This document shows, piece after piece, positions 46,855 to 55,513 of a DNA stretch of 64,000 nt; position 1 is the first letter of the stretch, and every line of letters begins with the position of its first letter. The translations under genes and the position numbers were made by a program. Under the pieces are notes generated by a model. That model saw only the letters and a program-made list of their open reading frames with translations, ran no database searches and was not told the origin of the DNA. The stretch is from Streptomyces atroolivaceus (GTDB lineage: Bacteria > Actinomycetota > Actinomycetes > Streptomycetales > Streptomycetaceae), in assembly GCF_000717025.1 (NCBI RefSeq), contig NZ_JNXG01000010.1:62001-126000 (forward strand), read 5' to 3'.

Positions 46855-47771
46855 AGCATCAGCTCCGATCTGCGGCGCGGGTTGAGGCGTTCCCGCCAGG
46901 CACCGGCGAGGCCGGCGATGGCGAGGGTGGGGACGATGATGAAGAGGCCGGGGAAGAGGGTCGGCCACCACTGCCCGGCGAGCAGGGAACCGCGCGCGCT
47001 CTGCACCAGGGTGCCCAGACTCGCGGTGTGGGTGGGCAGTCCGAGTCCGAGGAAGGACAGGGCGGACTCGTGCCACATCGCGTGCGGGATCATCAGTACG
47101 GCGGCGAGAGCCGCTTGCGGCAGCACCCCGGGAAGCAGGTGCCGCACGGTCACCCGCCACCGTGACGCACCGCCGGAGACGGCGGCGTCGATGTAGGGGC
47201 GGGAGCGCAGGGACAGGATCTCGGCACGGACGATGCGCGCGGTGGAGAGCCAGTGGGTGAGCGCGACCGAGATGACGACGGGCCACACCCCCGGCCGGAA
47301 CATCGCGATGATGAAGATGCCGAGCAGCAGGTGCGGTACGGACGAGAAGGTGTCGACGAGACGCATGACCCCCCGGTCGACCCAGCCGCCCAGTGCTCCG
47401 GCGCACGCTCCGACCGCGGTGCCGATGACGGTCGCCGCGAGGGCGGCCGCCACTCCCACGAGCAGGGACACCCGGAGCCCGTGGACGCAGCGCAGCAGCA
47501 GGTCGCGGCCGACGTCGTCCGTGCCGAACGGGTGCTCCCAGGACGGGGGCAGAAGTTTGGCGGACAGGTCGATGGCCTGCTGGTCGAGCTGCACGGCCGG
47601 GGGGACGAGCAGGACGGCGAGGACCGTGGCGACGATCAGCGTGGCTGACGTGTACACGCGGATGGTGCGGGTGGACCGGCGGTCCGTGCCGCGCGACCGC
47701 CAGACCGGCTCGGCCTCCTCCGCCTCCTCGGCGGCTGCCGTCCCTGACGTGGCGTCAGAAATAGAAGTCAC
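46851..47771 (-). CDS. nikC: Nickel/peptide ABC importer permease C
   Basis: 306 aa. A cytoplasmic acidic N-terminus (AAAEEAEEAEP), then a DppC/NikC-type permease with six membrane segments. The periplasmic FGTDDVGRDLLLRCVHGLRVSLLVG block and the EAA-like loop GGASRWRVTVRHLLPGVLP mark the family. GTG 47771 overlaps the nikB stop by 4 nt. Forms a heterodimer with NikB. Confidence 0.82.
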   Translation of the reverse strand: MTSISDATSGTAAAEEAEEAEPVWRSRGTDRRSTRTIRVYTSATLIVATVLAVLLVPPAVQLDQQAIDLSAKLLPPSWEHPFGTDDVGRDLLLRCVHGLRVSLLVGVAAALAATVIGTAVGACAGALGGWVDRGVMRLVDTFSSVPHLLLGIFIIAMFRPGVWPVVISVALTHWLSTARIVRAEILSLRSRPYIDAAVSGGASRWRVTVRHLLPGVLPQAALAAVLMIPHAMWHESALSFLGLGLPTHTASLGTLVQSARGSLLAGQWWPTLFPGLFIIVPTLAIAGLAGAWRERLNPRRRSELML

Positions 47772-48760
47772 AGTTCACTCAGCTTCACTCTCGGATCGCT
47801 CAGGCCGTACAGCAGGTCCGCCAGGAGGTTTCCGGCGAGCACGGCCACGGTGGCGAGGGTGGTCAGGGCGGCGAGCAGCGGGAAGTCGACGGAGGTGGCC
47901 GCTTCGACGGTGGCCGCCGCGATGCCCGGCCAGCTGAAGACGCTCTCGACCAGCAGAGCCCCCGTGATGAGCTCGGGAACCCGGGATCCGACGAGGGTGA
48001 GCACCGGGAGCAGTCCGGAGCGCAGGGCGTGGCCCAGCAGTACGGTGCGTTCGCTCAGCCCCCTGGCGCGGGCGCCGCGTACGGGGTCCTCCGCCAGTGC
48101 GTCGCCGACCCCTTGGCGTACGTACAGGATGAACCAGGGGAGCTGGGAGACGGCCAGCACACCGGCGGGCAGGACCACGTGGCTGAGGACCTGCCCGGCG
48201 GACACCTGTTCGCTGGCGGTCTCCGTGAGACCCCCGGCCGGGAGCACGTCCCACTGGAGGGCGAACAGCCAGATGGCCAGGAGGGCGACCCAGAAGACCG
48301 GGGCGGCCTCCAGCGAGTACGCGAGTGAGGTGACCGTCCGGTCGAACCAGGATCCGGGGCGGCGCGCGGCGAGAACCCCGGCGAGGGTGCCCACGAGCAC
48401 CGCGACGGCGAAGGCGACCGCGCACAGCAGCGTCGACCACACCAGCCGTTCACCGATCACCTCGGCGACCGGCTGCCGCATGACACTGGAGTCGCCGAGG
48501 TCGCCGGCGACGGCCCGGGTCAGCCAGTCCCACCAGCGCACGGCGAACGGCTCGTCGGCGCCGAGGTTCTCGCGCAGCCGGTCCAGAGTCGCCTGGTCGG
48601 CGCCGAGGGCCGCGGTGCCGCCGTAGGCCTTGACGGGGTCGAAGGGGGAGGCGGCGGCGACGGCGAACACACCGAAGGTGACGGCGAACAGGACGGGAAC
48701 GGCGAACAGAGCCCGCCGCCCCGCCAGTCGCGCCATTGCGCCCCAGGGCAGCGATGTCAT
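47768..48760 (-). CDS. nikB: Nickel/peptide ABC importer permease B
   Basis: 330 aa. DppB/NikB-type permease: the first helix LFAVPVLFAVTFGVFAVAAA, then the large extracytoplasmic segment DPVKAYGGTAALGADQATLDRLRENLGADEP, WLTRAVAGDLGDSSVMRQPVAEVIGERL, and the EAA-type loop ARGLSERTVLLGHALRSGLLPVL. ATG 48760 overlaps the nikA stop (ATGA). A frame open to 48793 is not needed. Confidence 0.82.
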   Translation of the reverse strand: MTSLPWGAMARLAGRRALFAVPVLFAVTFGVFAVAAASPFDPVKAYGGTAALGADQATLDRLRENLGADEPFAVRWWDWLTRAVAGDLGDSSVMRQPVAEVIGERLVWSTLLCAVAFAVAVLVGTLAGVLAARRPGSWFDRTVTSLAYSLEAAPVFWVALLAIWLFALQWDVLPAGGLTETASEQVSAGQVLSHVVLPAGVLAVSQLPWFILYVRQGVGDALAEDPVRGARARGLSERTVLLGHALRSGLLPVLTLVGSRVPELITGALLVESVFSWPGIAAATVEAATSVDFPLLAALTTLATVAVLAGNLLADLLYGLSDPRVKLSEL

Positions 48761-50355
48761 TCCTTCGCCTTCCAGTCCTCGACGTTCCACCACGGGCCGC
48801 TGGCGAACCCGTGCTCATGCGGCTCGGTCTGGGTGGTGAGCCCGTCCCAGCGGTCGGCGAGCACGTACAGATGGTCGATGTGGGTGAGGAAGGTGTAGCC
48901 GGGGTTCTTGACGAGCTCCCGCTGCACCGTGTCGTAGGCGGCCTTGCGGGCCGCCGGCTCCTGGGTGCGGCGACCGGTGTCCAGAGCGCGGTCCACGGCC
49001 GGATTGTCGTAACGGCCCATGTTGTTGAACCCGTCACCGGCGAGGGTGGAGTGCAGCATGGTGTAGAGCCCGAAATCGGGATCACCCGTACTTCCGAAGC
49101 CCGCGAGGACGGCGTCGTCCTTCATCCGCGGCTCGATGACCTCCCAGGTGGCGCTCTCGACGGTGACGTCGATACCCACCTTCTTGGCGTCGGAGGCATA
49201 GGCGAGGGCATGGTCCTGACGGACCTTGTCACCCGAGGGATAGAGCAGGGTGAAAGCGGCGCGGCGGCCGTCCCTGTTCCGGATGCCCTCCGCCCCGGTC
49301 TTCCAGCCCGCGTCGTCCAGGACGGCCCGGGCCCTGCCGAGGTCGTGGGCGCGTTCGAGGTCCGGTGCGAACCAGGGGTCGTCGACCGGCACCGGTCCGT
49401 AGGCGGGGCGCCCCGCGCCGTCCAGGATCTTGTCGACCATGGCCGCACGGTCCACGGCCATGTCCAAGGCCTGGCGGATAGCGCGGTCACCGGTGACCTT
49501 GCCGGCGGTGGGCAGGGTGACGGTGCGGTTGTCGTAGGACGTCGCCCGGTACGTCTTCCTGGTGTCGTCGTCCTTGAAGGTGGCGACGAGGTTGGGCGGA
49601 AGGATCGCCCCGTCGAGGTCCCCGGAGCGCAGCCGGGTGGCACGCACGTCGTCGTCCTGGACGACCGCCATGGTGAGCGTCTTCACCTCAGGCGCTCCAC
49701 CCCAGTAGTCGGGGTTGGCCTTGAAGGTCAACTTCTCGCCCTTGCGCCAGGAGGACAGTACGTACGGGCCCGTACCGACCGGTTCGGTGTTGAAGGAACC
49801 GGTGTTGGGGTCCTGCCGGCCGGCGATGTGCTCGGGGACGATCGGCAGCACCGTGCGTCCGGCGAAGGGGGCGTACGGGTAGGCGAGGCGGAAGACGACC
49901 TTGGCGTCGCCTTCCGCCCTTACCTCTTCGACAGCATCGAGTTCGCTCCTGGCGGTGCTGTTCGTCTTCTCGTCGAGGACCGTGCGGTAGGTGAAGACGA
50001 CGTCGGCCGCGCTGAGCGGCTCACCGTCGCTGAACTCCACCCCTGGGCGCAGGCTGTAGGTGTACGTGAGTCCGTCGTCACTGACCTCCGGCAGCGCGGA
50101 GGCGAGCGCGGGTACCAGCTCCATGTCGGCGTTCCGGGCGAGCAAGCCGTCGAAGAGCTTCGAGTTGCCGTCCTTGCCGTAGCCGAGCAGCGGACTGAGG
50201 GTGTCCGGCTCCGAGGCCACCCCGATCACGACCGACTCGGCGGAACTCCTGTTCTCCGCACCGCCGCCCGGCGCCGAGCAGGCGGCAACCGTCATGCCCA
50301 GCATCACCGCGCCGGCCGCGGCTCCTCGTATCCGTCGTCCTGCCATCCACCTCAC
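48757..50355 (-). CDS. nikA: Nickel/peptide ABC importer substrate-binding lipoprotein
   Basis: 532 aa. Lipobox TVAAC with Cys26. SBP family 5 (PF00496): IGVASEPDTLSPLLG, GLTYTYSLRPGVEFSDGEPLSAADVVFTY, TGPYVLSSWRKGEKLTFKANPDYWGG, IRQALDMAVDRAAMVDKIL and FNNMGRYDNPAVDRALD. GTG 50355 has AGGAG about 6 nt upstream; ATG 50346 is an alternative. The fold serves peptides, nickel or sugars alike; nickel is preferred here because a Nur-box-like site lies 25 nt upstream. First gene of a five-gene operon with every junction overlapping. Confidence 0.8.
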   Translation of the reverse strand: MRWMAGRRIRGAAAGAVMLGMTVAACSAPGGGAENRSSAESVVIGVASEPDTLSPLLGYGKDGNSKLFDGLLARNADMELVPALASALPEVSDDGLTYTYSLRPGVEFSDGEPLSAADVVFTYRTVLDEKTNSTARSELDAVEEVRAEGDAKVVFRLAYPYAPFAGRTVLPIVPEHIAGRQDPNTGSFNTEPVGTGPYVLSSWRKGEKLTFKANPDYWGGAPEVKTLTMAVVQDDDVRATRLRSGDLDGAILPPNLVATFKDDDTRKTYRATSYDNRTVTLPTAGKVTGDRAIRQALDMAVDRAAMVDKILDGAGRPAYGPVPVDDPWFAPDLERAHDLGRARAVLDDAGWKTGAEGIRNRDGRRAAFTLLYPSGDKVRQDHALAYASDAKKVGIDVTVESATWEVIEPRMKDDAVLAGFGSTGDPDFGLYTMLHSTLAGDGFNNMGRYDNPAVDRALDTGRRTQEPAARKAAYDTVQRELVKNPGYTFLTHIDHLYVLADRWDGLTTQTEPHEHGFASGPWWNVEDWKAKE

Positions 50356-50379
50356 GCCTCTCCTGCAACCCCTGAGTTA

Positions 50380-50396
50380 TTGCATATTAATTGCAG
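50380..50396. promoter_or_regulatory. Nur-box-like site upstream of the nik operon
   Basis: TTGCATATTAATTGCAG fits the nickel-responsive Nur consensus tTGCaa-N5-ttGCAA, with TTGCA repeated at the right spacing and two end mismatches. It lies in an AT-rich patch 25 nt before the nikA GTG, where a repressor would block the promoter. Confidence 0.6.
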
Positions 50397-50724
50397 ATAC
50401 TCGCATGGGTGAGGTGCCCTGGACAGCCGGGTCGGGCTCCGGCCGGCGGCGGACGCCGCTGACAAGCGGTCAAGGCGGACAGGCTGCCCGGTCCAGGGAG
50501 CTCGAACGGCCACGCGTGCTCAAGATCGGAGCCCTGGAAATGGTCTCCGGACACGGGTGACGGCCCGGCAGCCGTCCGGCCCATCGGTTCGGCCGGCCGA
50601 CTGCGGTACCACCTCCCCGGAGAACCCGTGTGACCGCGTGGTCCTGACGCTCACTGACGGCGGGGGCCTCACTCGGCCTGCGTGGACCAGGAGGCATGAC
50701 CTGACACGACAGCGCACCACCCGG
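50397..50724. other. Intergenic region, no gene seen
   Basis: 328 nt between the nikA promoter site and the end of the VOC gene. Both neighbours are on the - strand. The open frames are short and Arg/Pro/Gly-rich shadows. No convincing hairpin was found. Confidence 0.35.
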
Positions 50725-51504
50725 TCAACGGCGTCGCTCCGAGACCGTGAAGAGACCGCCGTCCGGATCCCGCAGAACCCGGGCGGAGCCGTCCGGTACC
50801 CAGGCGGAGGTCGGTACCCGCACCTCGCCCCCGCCTTCGGACGCCATCGCGACGGCGTGCTCCACATCGTCCACCGCGAAGTTCACCATCCACTGCGGCC
50901 ACGTCTGCGGATCCGCGGAATTCTCGGCCCCGCCCCTCCAGAGGGAGAGAACCTCCTTCCCCTCACGCTCGACGAGGACGTGATCACGCCGGTGGACGAC
51001 ATCGATGCCGTGGTCATGCCCCCAGCCCAGGACCTCGCCGTAGAAGACGGCGGCCTCGGACACATCGCGTGTCTGCAGGTCCAGGCGGGCGGGAGCGCTT
51101 CCCTCCCCCACCGACCATGCGGGGGCAGGCCCTTCCCAGAAACCGAACGTCGCCCCGTCCCGGTCAGCGGCAAGTCCTGCCCGGCCCTCGCCCAGAGCGA
51201 CGGGCCCCACCGCCAGGGTGGCCCCACGTTCCTGGACCCGGGCCGCCGTCAGGTCCGCGTCACTCACCGCGAAGTAGGGGGTCCATGCCGAGGGTGGGGC
51301 GAAACCTGCCCGCCGCTCACCGATGCCCGCCACCGGCGCACCCCCGGCAGACCCTACGAGGAACCCGGCGCCCAGCGAACTCTGCCGGAACTCCCACCCG
51401 AGTACCGCCGTGTAGAACGCCTGGGACACGCGCAGATCGCTCACCATCAGGTTCGCCCAGCAGGGCATTCCAGGCGTAGGCGCCACGTACTCCGCAGAAG
51501 ACAT
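50725..51504 (-). CDS. VOC family protein with two glyoxalase-like domains
   Basis: 259 aa. Two vicinal-oxygen-chelate domains: residues about 12-120 (WANLMVSDLRVSQAFYTAVLGWEF ... DRDGATFGFWE) and about 130-255 (RLDLQTRDVSEAAVFYGEVLGWG ... VNFAVDDVEHAVAMASEGGG ... LRDPDGGLFTV). Such tandem proteins occur widely in Streptomyces as hydroxylase- or glyoxalase-like enzymes or antibiotic-binding proteins; the metal ligands are not complete enough to name a reaction. ATG 51504 follows GAGGGA; the frame to 51606 is extension. Confidence 0.83.
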   Translation of the reverse strand: MSSAEYVAPTPGMPCWANLMVSDLRVSQAFYTAVLGWEFRQSSLGAGFLVGSAGGAPVAGIGERRAGFAPPSAWTPYFAVSDADLTAARVQERGATLAVGPVALGEGRAGLAADRDGATFGFWEGPAPAWSVGEGSAPARLDLQTRDVSEAAVFYGEVLGWGHDHGIDVVHRRDHVLVEREGKEVLSLWRGGAENSADPQTWPQWMVNFAVDDVEHAVAMASEGGGEVRVPTSAWVPDGSARVLRDPDGGLFTVSERRR

Positions 51505-52084
51505 CGTCCGTCCCTCACCTCGAAGCTGATCGCCCGGCAGACAGGGGGCGGGCCCATGCGCCCGCAGCGGACGAAGGTACCTCCTCGCGCCGGGGGCCGG
51601 GCACAACGCGGCCGGATCACGTCGGGGCGTGTCGTAGGTGCGCTTCCTCCGTTCTGCGCCCTGGCCATGGACGACGCTGCCGGGTGTGCCGGCGCAGAGC
51701 TGCCTGTCGCAGGGCGACTACTGCTTCGTGGTGTTTCTTGAAGCCCTGGTCGACAGTGCTTCCTCCCGTACCTGCCACGTCACCCAGGAGGCACCCGGCC
51801 GCTCGCCACACTCGTCGTACTCACCTCCGACCCGAAGACATCTGCGGACGCCCGTGGTTGGCGCGACCTCACCCAGGTCTCCCCCACGTCCGGCGGTATG
51901 ATCACGGTGCGCTTTCCCGACGGCGCGCGCACCCGCGTCCGAGCAGGTCTCCGTGGCCCCGCACCCGGCCGGTGCTCCGTCCCCTCCTACGACCCGCGGC
52001 TGACGGGCAGGCGCCACGTCGCACCGGTACGAACGCATCCGACAGCCACGGACGGGAAGCGCAACCATGGATTCCGGAGAAACG
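51505..52084. other. 580-nt region without a supported gene
   Basis: Lies between the divergent VOC and hydrolase genes. Codon bias is weak in all frames. A - strand frame at 51617-51811 contains VDQGFKKHHEAVVALRQAAL, which looks protein-like but matches no family I recognise and could be a gene remnant. No RNA element was identified. Confidence 0.35.
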
Positions 52085-53011
52085 ATGACCAGCCGCCCTC
52101 ACCTGCCCGAGACGTCGCCGCGGTCGGACTCGCGGCAGCCGACGCGGCGGGAGTCCGAGCACGACGACGCCGGCCCACCCGCGATCCCGGGCTCCGTGAC
52201 GACCGAGGACCTCCTCGTCGAAGGCCCGCACGGCACGATCCCGCTCCGCGTCTACACACCCGCCACCCGCCCTGCCGCCACGCTGCTCTGGATGCACGGG
52301 GGCGGCTTCAGCAGGGGCACTCTCGACTGGCCGGAGGCCCACATGGTGAGCGCGGAACTCGCCGCGCGGGCGTCGGCCCGCGTCGTGTCGGTCGACTATC
52401 GGCTCGCCGGAGCCGGAATCCTCTTCCCGGTTCCGCTCGACGACGTGTACGCGGCCTGGGAATGGCTCACCTCCGCCTTCCCCCGGTCCGAGGGCGGCAT
52501 CCATGCCGTCGGTGGTGCCAGCGCGGGTGCCGCACTCGCGCTGGGGTGCGCGATCCGCGGCAGGGATGAGTCCCTGCCCGCGGACCGGGTGCTGCTGGCC
52601 TATCCGTTCGCCCACTACCCCAACCCCGCGCTGGACTCCGCGACCGTCCGTGACATGGAGGCGATACCGGGGATTCTCCGCTGCCCTCCCGCATCGATCG
52701 AGGAGATGGTCGCCGGATACGTGGGGAGGATCACCGATCTCCCTCCGCTGGCTCTCCCCGGCGCCGCACGGCTCGACGGCCTGCCGCCCACCGCGATCGC
52801 CCTCTCCGAGTACGACGACCTGCGGCCTTCCGGCGAGTTGCTGGGCCGGCAGTTGACCTCCGTCGGCGTGCCGGTGAGCCTGCACGTAGCGGCGAGAATG
52901 CCGCACGGCCACCTGAACCACTGGCCCTCGCCCCCGGAGGCCTCGGCGTCACTGGATTTCCTGGGCGCCTCGCTGTCCTCCCTCCCTGCCGGGCGAGCGA
53001 CGTTCGCGTAG
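52085..53011 (+). CDS. Alpha/beta hydrolase, HSL/carboxylesterase type
   Basis: 308 aa. Oxyanion motif HGGGF, then VVSVDYRLA, nucleophile in GGASAGAALALG, and catalytic acid and His near EYDDLRPSGE and MPHGHLNHW. This order defines the hormone-sensitive-lipase-like esterase family. A polar N-terminal 35 residues precede the fold, with no signal peptide. ATG 52085 has GGAG 8 nt upstream; ATG 52067 is an in-frame alternative without a good ribosome site. Substrate unknown. Confidence 0.85.
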   Translation: MTSRPHLPETSPRSDSRQPTRRESEHDDAGPPAIPGSVTTEDLLVEGPHGTIPLRVYTPATRPAATLLWMHGGGFSRGTLDWPEAHMVSAELAARASARVVSVDYRLAGAGILFPVPLDDVYAAWEWLTSAFPRSEGGIHAVGGASAGAALALGCAIRGRDESLPADRVLLAYPFAHYPNPALDSATVRDMEAIPGILRCPPASIEEMVAGYVGRITDLPPLALPGAARLDGLPPTAIALSEYDDLRPSGELLGRQLTSVGVPVSLHVAARMPHGHLNHWPSPPEASASLDFLGASLSSLPAGRATFA

Positions 53012-53064
53012 GTTCCACGGCTGCTCCGTGTCGCCCAGGGTCGGCTCATCCACACCGGAAGGGC

Positions 53065-54030
53065 TCAGCGCACCCGTCCACGTGGTTTCAGCGCAACAGG
53101 CGGAAGTGCGGGAGCAGGCAGCCGGCCACCGTCGTAGCCCTTCACCTCACCGAAACGGGGGCCCTCCATCCAGTCGTGCCGGGCCTCCTCGATCTCCTCC
53201 TGGGACCGCCCGACGAAGTTCCACCACATGACGATCTCCTCCTCGAAGGGCTCGCCGCCGAGAAGCATCAGTCCGGCCTCGGAGGTGGCACGCAACGGCA
53301 GTTCGGTGCGGCCGCACCCGAGGTAGAGCATCGACCCGGGCAGGACGGGAACACCGTCCACCTCTGCCTCGCCGGACATCGACAGCACGGCGTACTCGAA
53401 GTCGGGTTCCAGCGGGAGCCGGGCTTCGGCACCGGCGGCCAGAGCCAGGTCGGCTCCTACGATCGGGGTGTAGGCCTTCCCGGGCGAGGTGACTCCGTCG
53501 AGATCCCCGAGGATCACGGTGGCGGTGAGGCCCGGCGCCGTGACCGTGGGCAGGTCGGTGTGATGCTGGAAGTGCGGTTCGACATGCCGGTCGGAGTCGG
53601 GAAGGGCCACCCACAGCTGTGCGCCGTGCAGAAACCTCGCGTGCGGCTTCGGACTCTCCTCGGAGTGACTGATGGCCCGGCCGGAAGTCATCAGACCGAG
53701 TTCACGCGGCCGGATCGTCTGGAGGCTGCCCAGGCTGTCACGGTGCAGGACTTCCCCGTCGTGCAGCCAGCTGACCGTCTGCAGGCCCATGTGAGGGTGC
53801 GGCGGCACCTGCATCCCGGGCTCGTCGGCGATGTCGTCGGGGCCGTAGTGATCCACGAATGCCCAGGCACCGACCATACGGCGCCCGAGATTGGGCAGCA
53901 GCCTGCGCACCTCCGTGGACTCGCCGAGCTGGACGCGGCGCGGGGTGAGGAGTTCGCGAACCGGTTCGGCGACGACGAAGCCACGTCCTCCGCACACGGA
54001 GGGAGTGGCCTGGCGATCGAGATTGCTCAT
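53065..54030 (-). CDS. Pirin family protein
   Basis: 321 aa. Two cupin domains: the N-terminal one carries the metal ligands in VPPHPHMGLQTVSWLHDGEVLHRDSLGS (two His) and ISHSEESP; the C-terminal pirin_C domain holds LPLEPDFEYAVLSMSGEAEV and LLGGEPFEEEIVMWWNFVGRSQEEI. Bacterial pirins are quercetin dioxygenase-like or redox-linked regulators. ATG 54030 begins just before the conserved part. Divergent from the TPR gene. Confidence 0.88.
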   Translation of the reverse strand: MSNLDRQATPSVCGGRGFVVAEPVRELLTPRRVQLGESTEVRRLLPNLGRRMVGAWAFVDHYGPDDIADEPGMQVPPHPHMGLQTVSWLHDGEVLHRDSLGSLQTIRPRELGLMTSGRAISHSEESPKPHARFLHGAQLWVALPDSDRHVEPHFQHHTDLPTVTAPGLTATVILGDLDGVTSPGKAYTPIVGADLALAAGAEARLPLEPDFEYAVLSMSGEAEVDGVPVLPGSMLYLGCGRTELPLRATSEAGLMLLGGEPFEEEIVMWWNFVGRSQEEIEEARHDWMEGPRFGEVKGYDGGRLPAPALPPVALKPRGRVR

Positions 54031-54085
54031 GGCGCACAACCTATTCCCGGACGGTCGGCGAGCGCCGGTCCCCACGCCGAAAATT

Positions 54086-54103
54086 TAGTGGAATGTTTAA
54101 CTA
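54086..54103. promoter_or_regulatory. AT-rich inverted repeat TAGT-N10-ACTA, candidate operator
   Basis: An 18-nt AT-rich dyad (TAGTGGAATGTTTAACTA) in the 120-nt divergent promoter region between the pirin and TPR genes, unusual for this GC-rich window. The binding protein is unknown. Confidence 0.3.
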
Positions 54104-54150
54104 CCTTGGTGTGTTGACGGGTCCGTAAGCATTCCGGCCGAGGAGGAAAA

Positions 54151-54528
54151 GTGGACGACACCTACTACGAGTTCGGTACGCCCGCCGACCGCTGGGACCG
54201 GGCCCAGCTGTTCTTCGAGGCGAAGGAGTACCTGACGGCGGCGCGGATCCTGGGGGGCCTCGTCCGGGAGATGCCGGAGCAGGTCGCACCGCGGCTGCTG
54301 CTGGCGCGCGCCTACTACCACTCGGCCAGGCTCGCCAAGGCCGAGACGGAGCTGCGCGAGGTACTGGAGCGCGACCCCGTCGAGGACTACGCCCGGCTGA
54401 TGCTCGGGCGCACCCTCGAACGCCAGGGCCGGCACGTGGAGGCCGCTACGCATCTGCGGATGGCTCATGCGATGACCGGGGATGCCGGGTCCGATCCCGC
54501 TGGTCAGGAGCGGCACAACCAGGGGTGA
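54151..54528 (+). CDS. Small tetratricopeptide-repeat protein
   Basis: 125 aa. About two and a half TPR units: RAQLFFEAKEYLTAARILGGLVREMPEQ, VAPRLLLARAYYHSARLAKAETELREVLERDP, and EDYARLMLGRTLERQGRHVEAATHLRMAHAM, with the canonical Ala/Gly/Tyr pattern. It is probably a protein-protein interaction module; partner unknown. GTG 54151 has AGGAGG at ideal distance. Confidence 0.85.
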   Translation: MDDTYYEFGTPADRWDRAQLFFEAKEYLTAARILGGLVREMPEQVAPRLLLARAYYHSARLAKAETELREVLERDPVEDYARLMLGRTLERQGRHVEAATHLRMAHAMTGDAGSDPAGQERHNQG

Positions 54529-54536
54529 CGCGCGCA

Positions 54537-54636
54537 CCCGCGGACGGGTACCAGGGAGCGGAAGCCGGCACCACCCCCGGCCCGTCCCCGCGGACGGGTA
54601 CCGGGGAGCGGAAGCCGGCGCCGCCCCCGGCCCGTC
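54537..54636. repeat. 50-bp tandem repeat, two copies plus a partial third
   Basis: Copies at 54537-54586 and 54587-54636 differ at only three purine positions; each begins CCCGCGGACGGGTACC and contains GGGAGCGGAAGCCGGC. A partial third copy starts at 54637 (CCCGCGGCCGG). It fills the gap between the convergent TPR and TetR genes. Confidence 0.9.
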
Positions 54637-54648
54637 CCCGCGGCCGGT

Positions 54649-55344
54649 TCACCGTTCCGCGTTGGACACCCGGTTCAGCCACTCGTTCATCAGCGCCGAT
54701 TCAGCCGTGCTGAGCCCTGCTCCGTGCGACCGGCGCAGCAGGGCTCGCAGCCTGGCCGCCGCGGAGGGGACCTCGTAGTCGGCCGGATCGCCCGCGTCGA
54801 CGTCCGGGGTGAAGACGGCGGCGTGCACGGCGTCGCGCACCCGTGCCGAGACCCCGGAATCCGCGAAGGTGGCGGGGCGCGAGACGAGCATGAGCGCCAC
54901 GCCCGTCGTGGCGGACATGATCATCTGAGCGGCCAGTTCGGGAGCGACACGCAGTTTCCCCTGCTCGGCCGCTCGCTCCAGGTCGCGCGTCAGGATGCGG
55001 TGCGACTCGAAGGCGGCCGCGGGCGGCGTACGCATCGCCGGAGAGTTCATCAACCGGTACAGATTCGGGTTCCGGAGAGCGAAGTCGACGTGGCTGTCCC
55101 AGCCGTTCCGCAGGTCCTCGACGGGATCGGCGGACTCGCCGCGCTCCCGCTTGGCCGCGAGGTAGGCGTCGAAGCCGTGATCGACGACGGCGGACAGCAG
55201 GCCCTCCTTGTCGCCGAAGTGCCTGTAGAGGGCAGGGGCTCCGACCTGCGCCGCCTCGCACACCGCCCGCGTGGAGATGTCCCCGTCAGGAGACTCCGCG
55301 ACCAACCGGGCCGCGACTTCGAGGATGCGCGCTCGTGTACTCAC
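54649..55344 (-). CDS. TetR-family transcriptional regulator
   Basis: 231 aa. N-terminal helix-turn-helix: STRARILEVAARLVAESPDGDISTRAVCEAAQVGAPALYRHFGDKEGLLSAV (in part), with the YxHFxxKxxLL recognition-end motif. The C-terminal ligand domain is variable and has a hydrophobic AAQMIMSATTGVALMLVS helix. GTG 55344 is the first start that keeps the helix intact; its ribosome site is weak and the frame is open to 55461. Lies 169 nt downstream of the SDR gene, so the SDR is a likely target. Confidence 0.85.
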   Translation of the reverse strand: MSTRARILEVAARLVAESPDGDISTRAVCEAAQVGAPALYRHFGDKEGLLSAVVDHGFDAYLAAKRERGESADPVEDLRNGWDSHVDFALRNPNLYRLMNSPAMRTPPAAAFESHRILTRDLERAAEQGKLRVAPELAAQMIMSATTGVALMLVSRPATFADSGVSARVRDAVHAAVFTPDVDAGDPADYEVPSAAARLRALLRRSHGAGLSTAESALMNEWLNRVSNAER

Positions 55345-55513
55345 CGGAGGGACGCTATCAAGCGGCACGGCAGGCGGATCGGACGGTGGCGGCGAGGGCG
55401 GCCACCCCTCGGAGCTGCCTCGCGGCGCTCGGCCCGGGTGCTCATGGCCACCGCACCGCACGGCCTGGCCCCCCTCCCGCGGCCGGCCGTCGAAGCGGCT
55501 GAGGCGAGTCCGG

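Noticed and set aside
51617..51811. Possible integrase or attachment-site remnant in the 51.5-52.0 kb gap
   Set aside because: No tRNA, direct repeats or recombinase motifs could be found.
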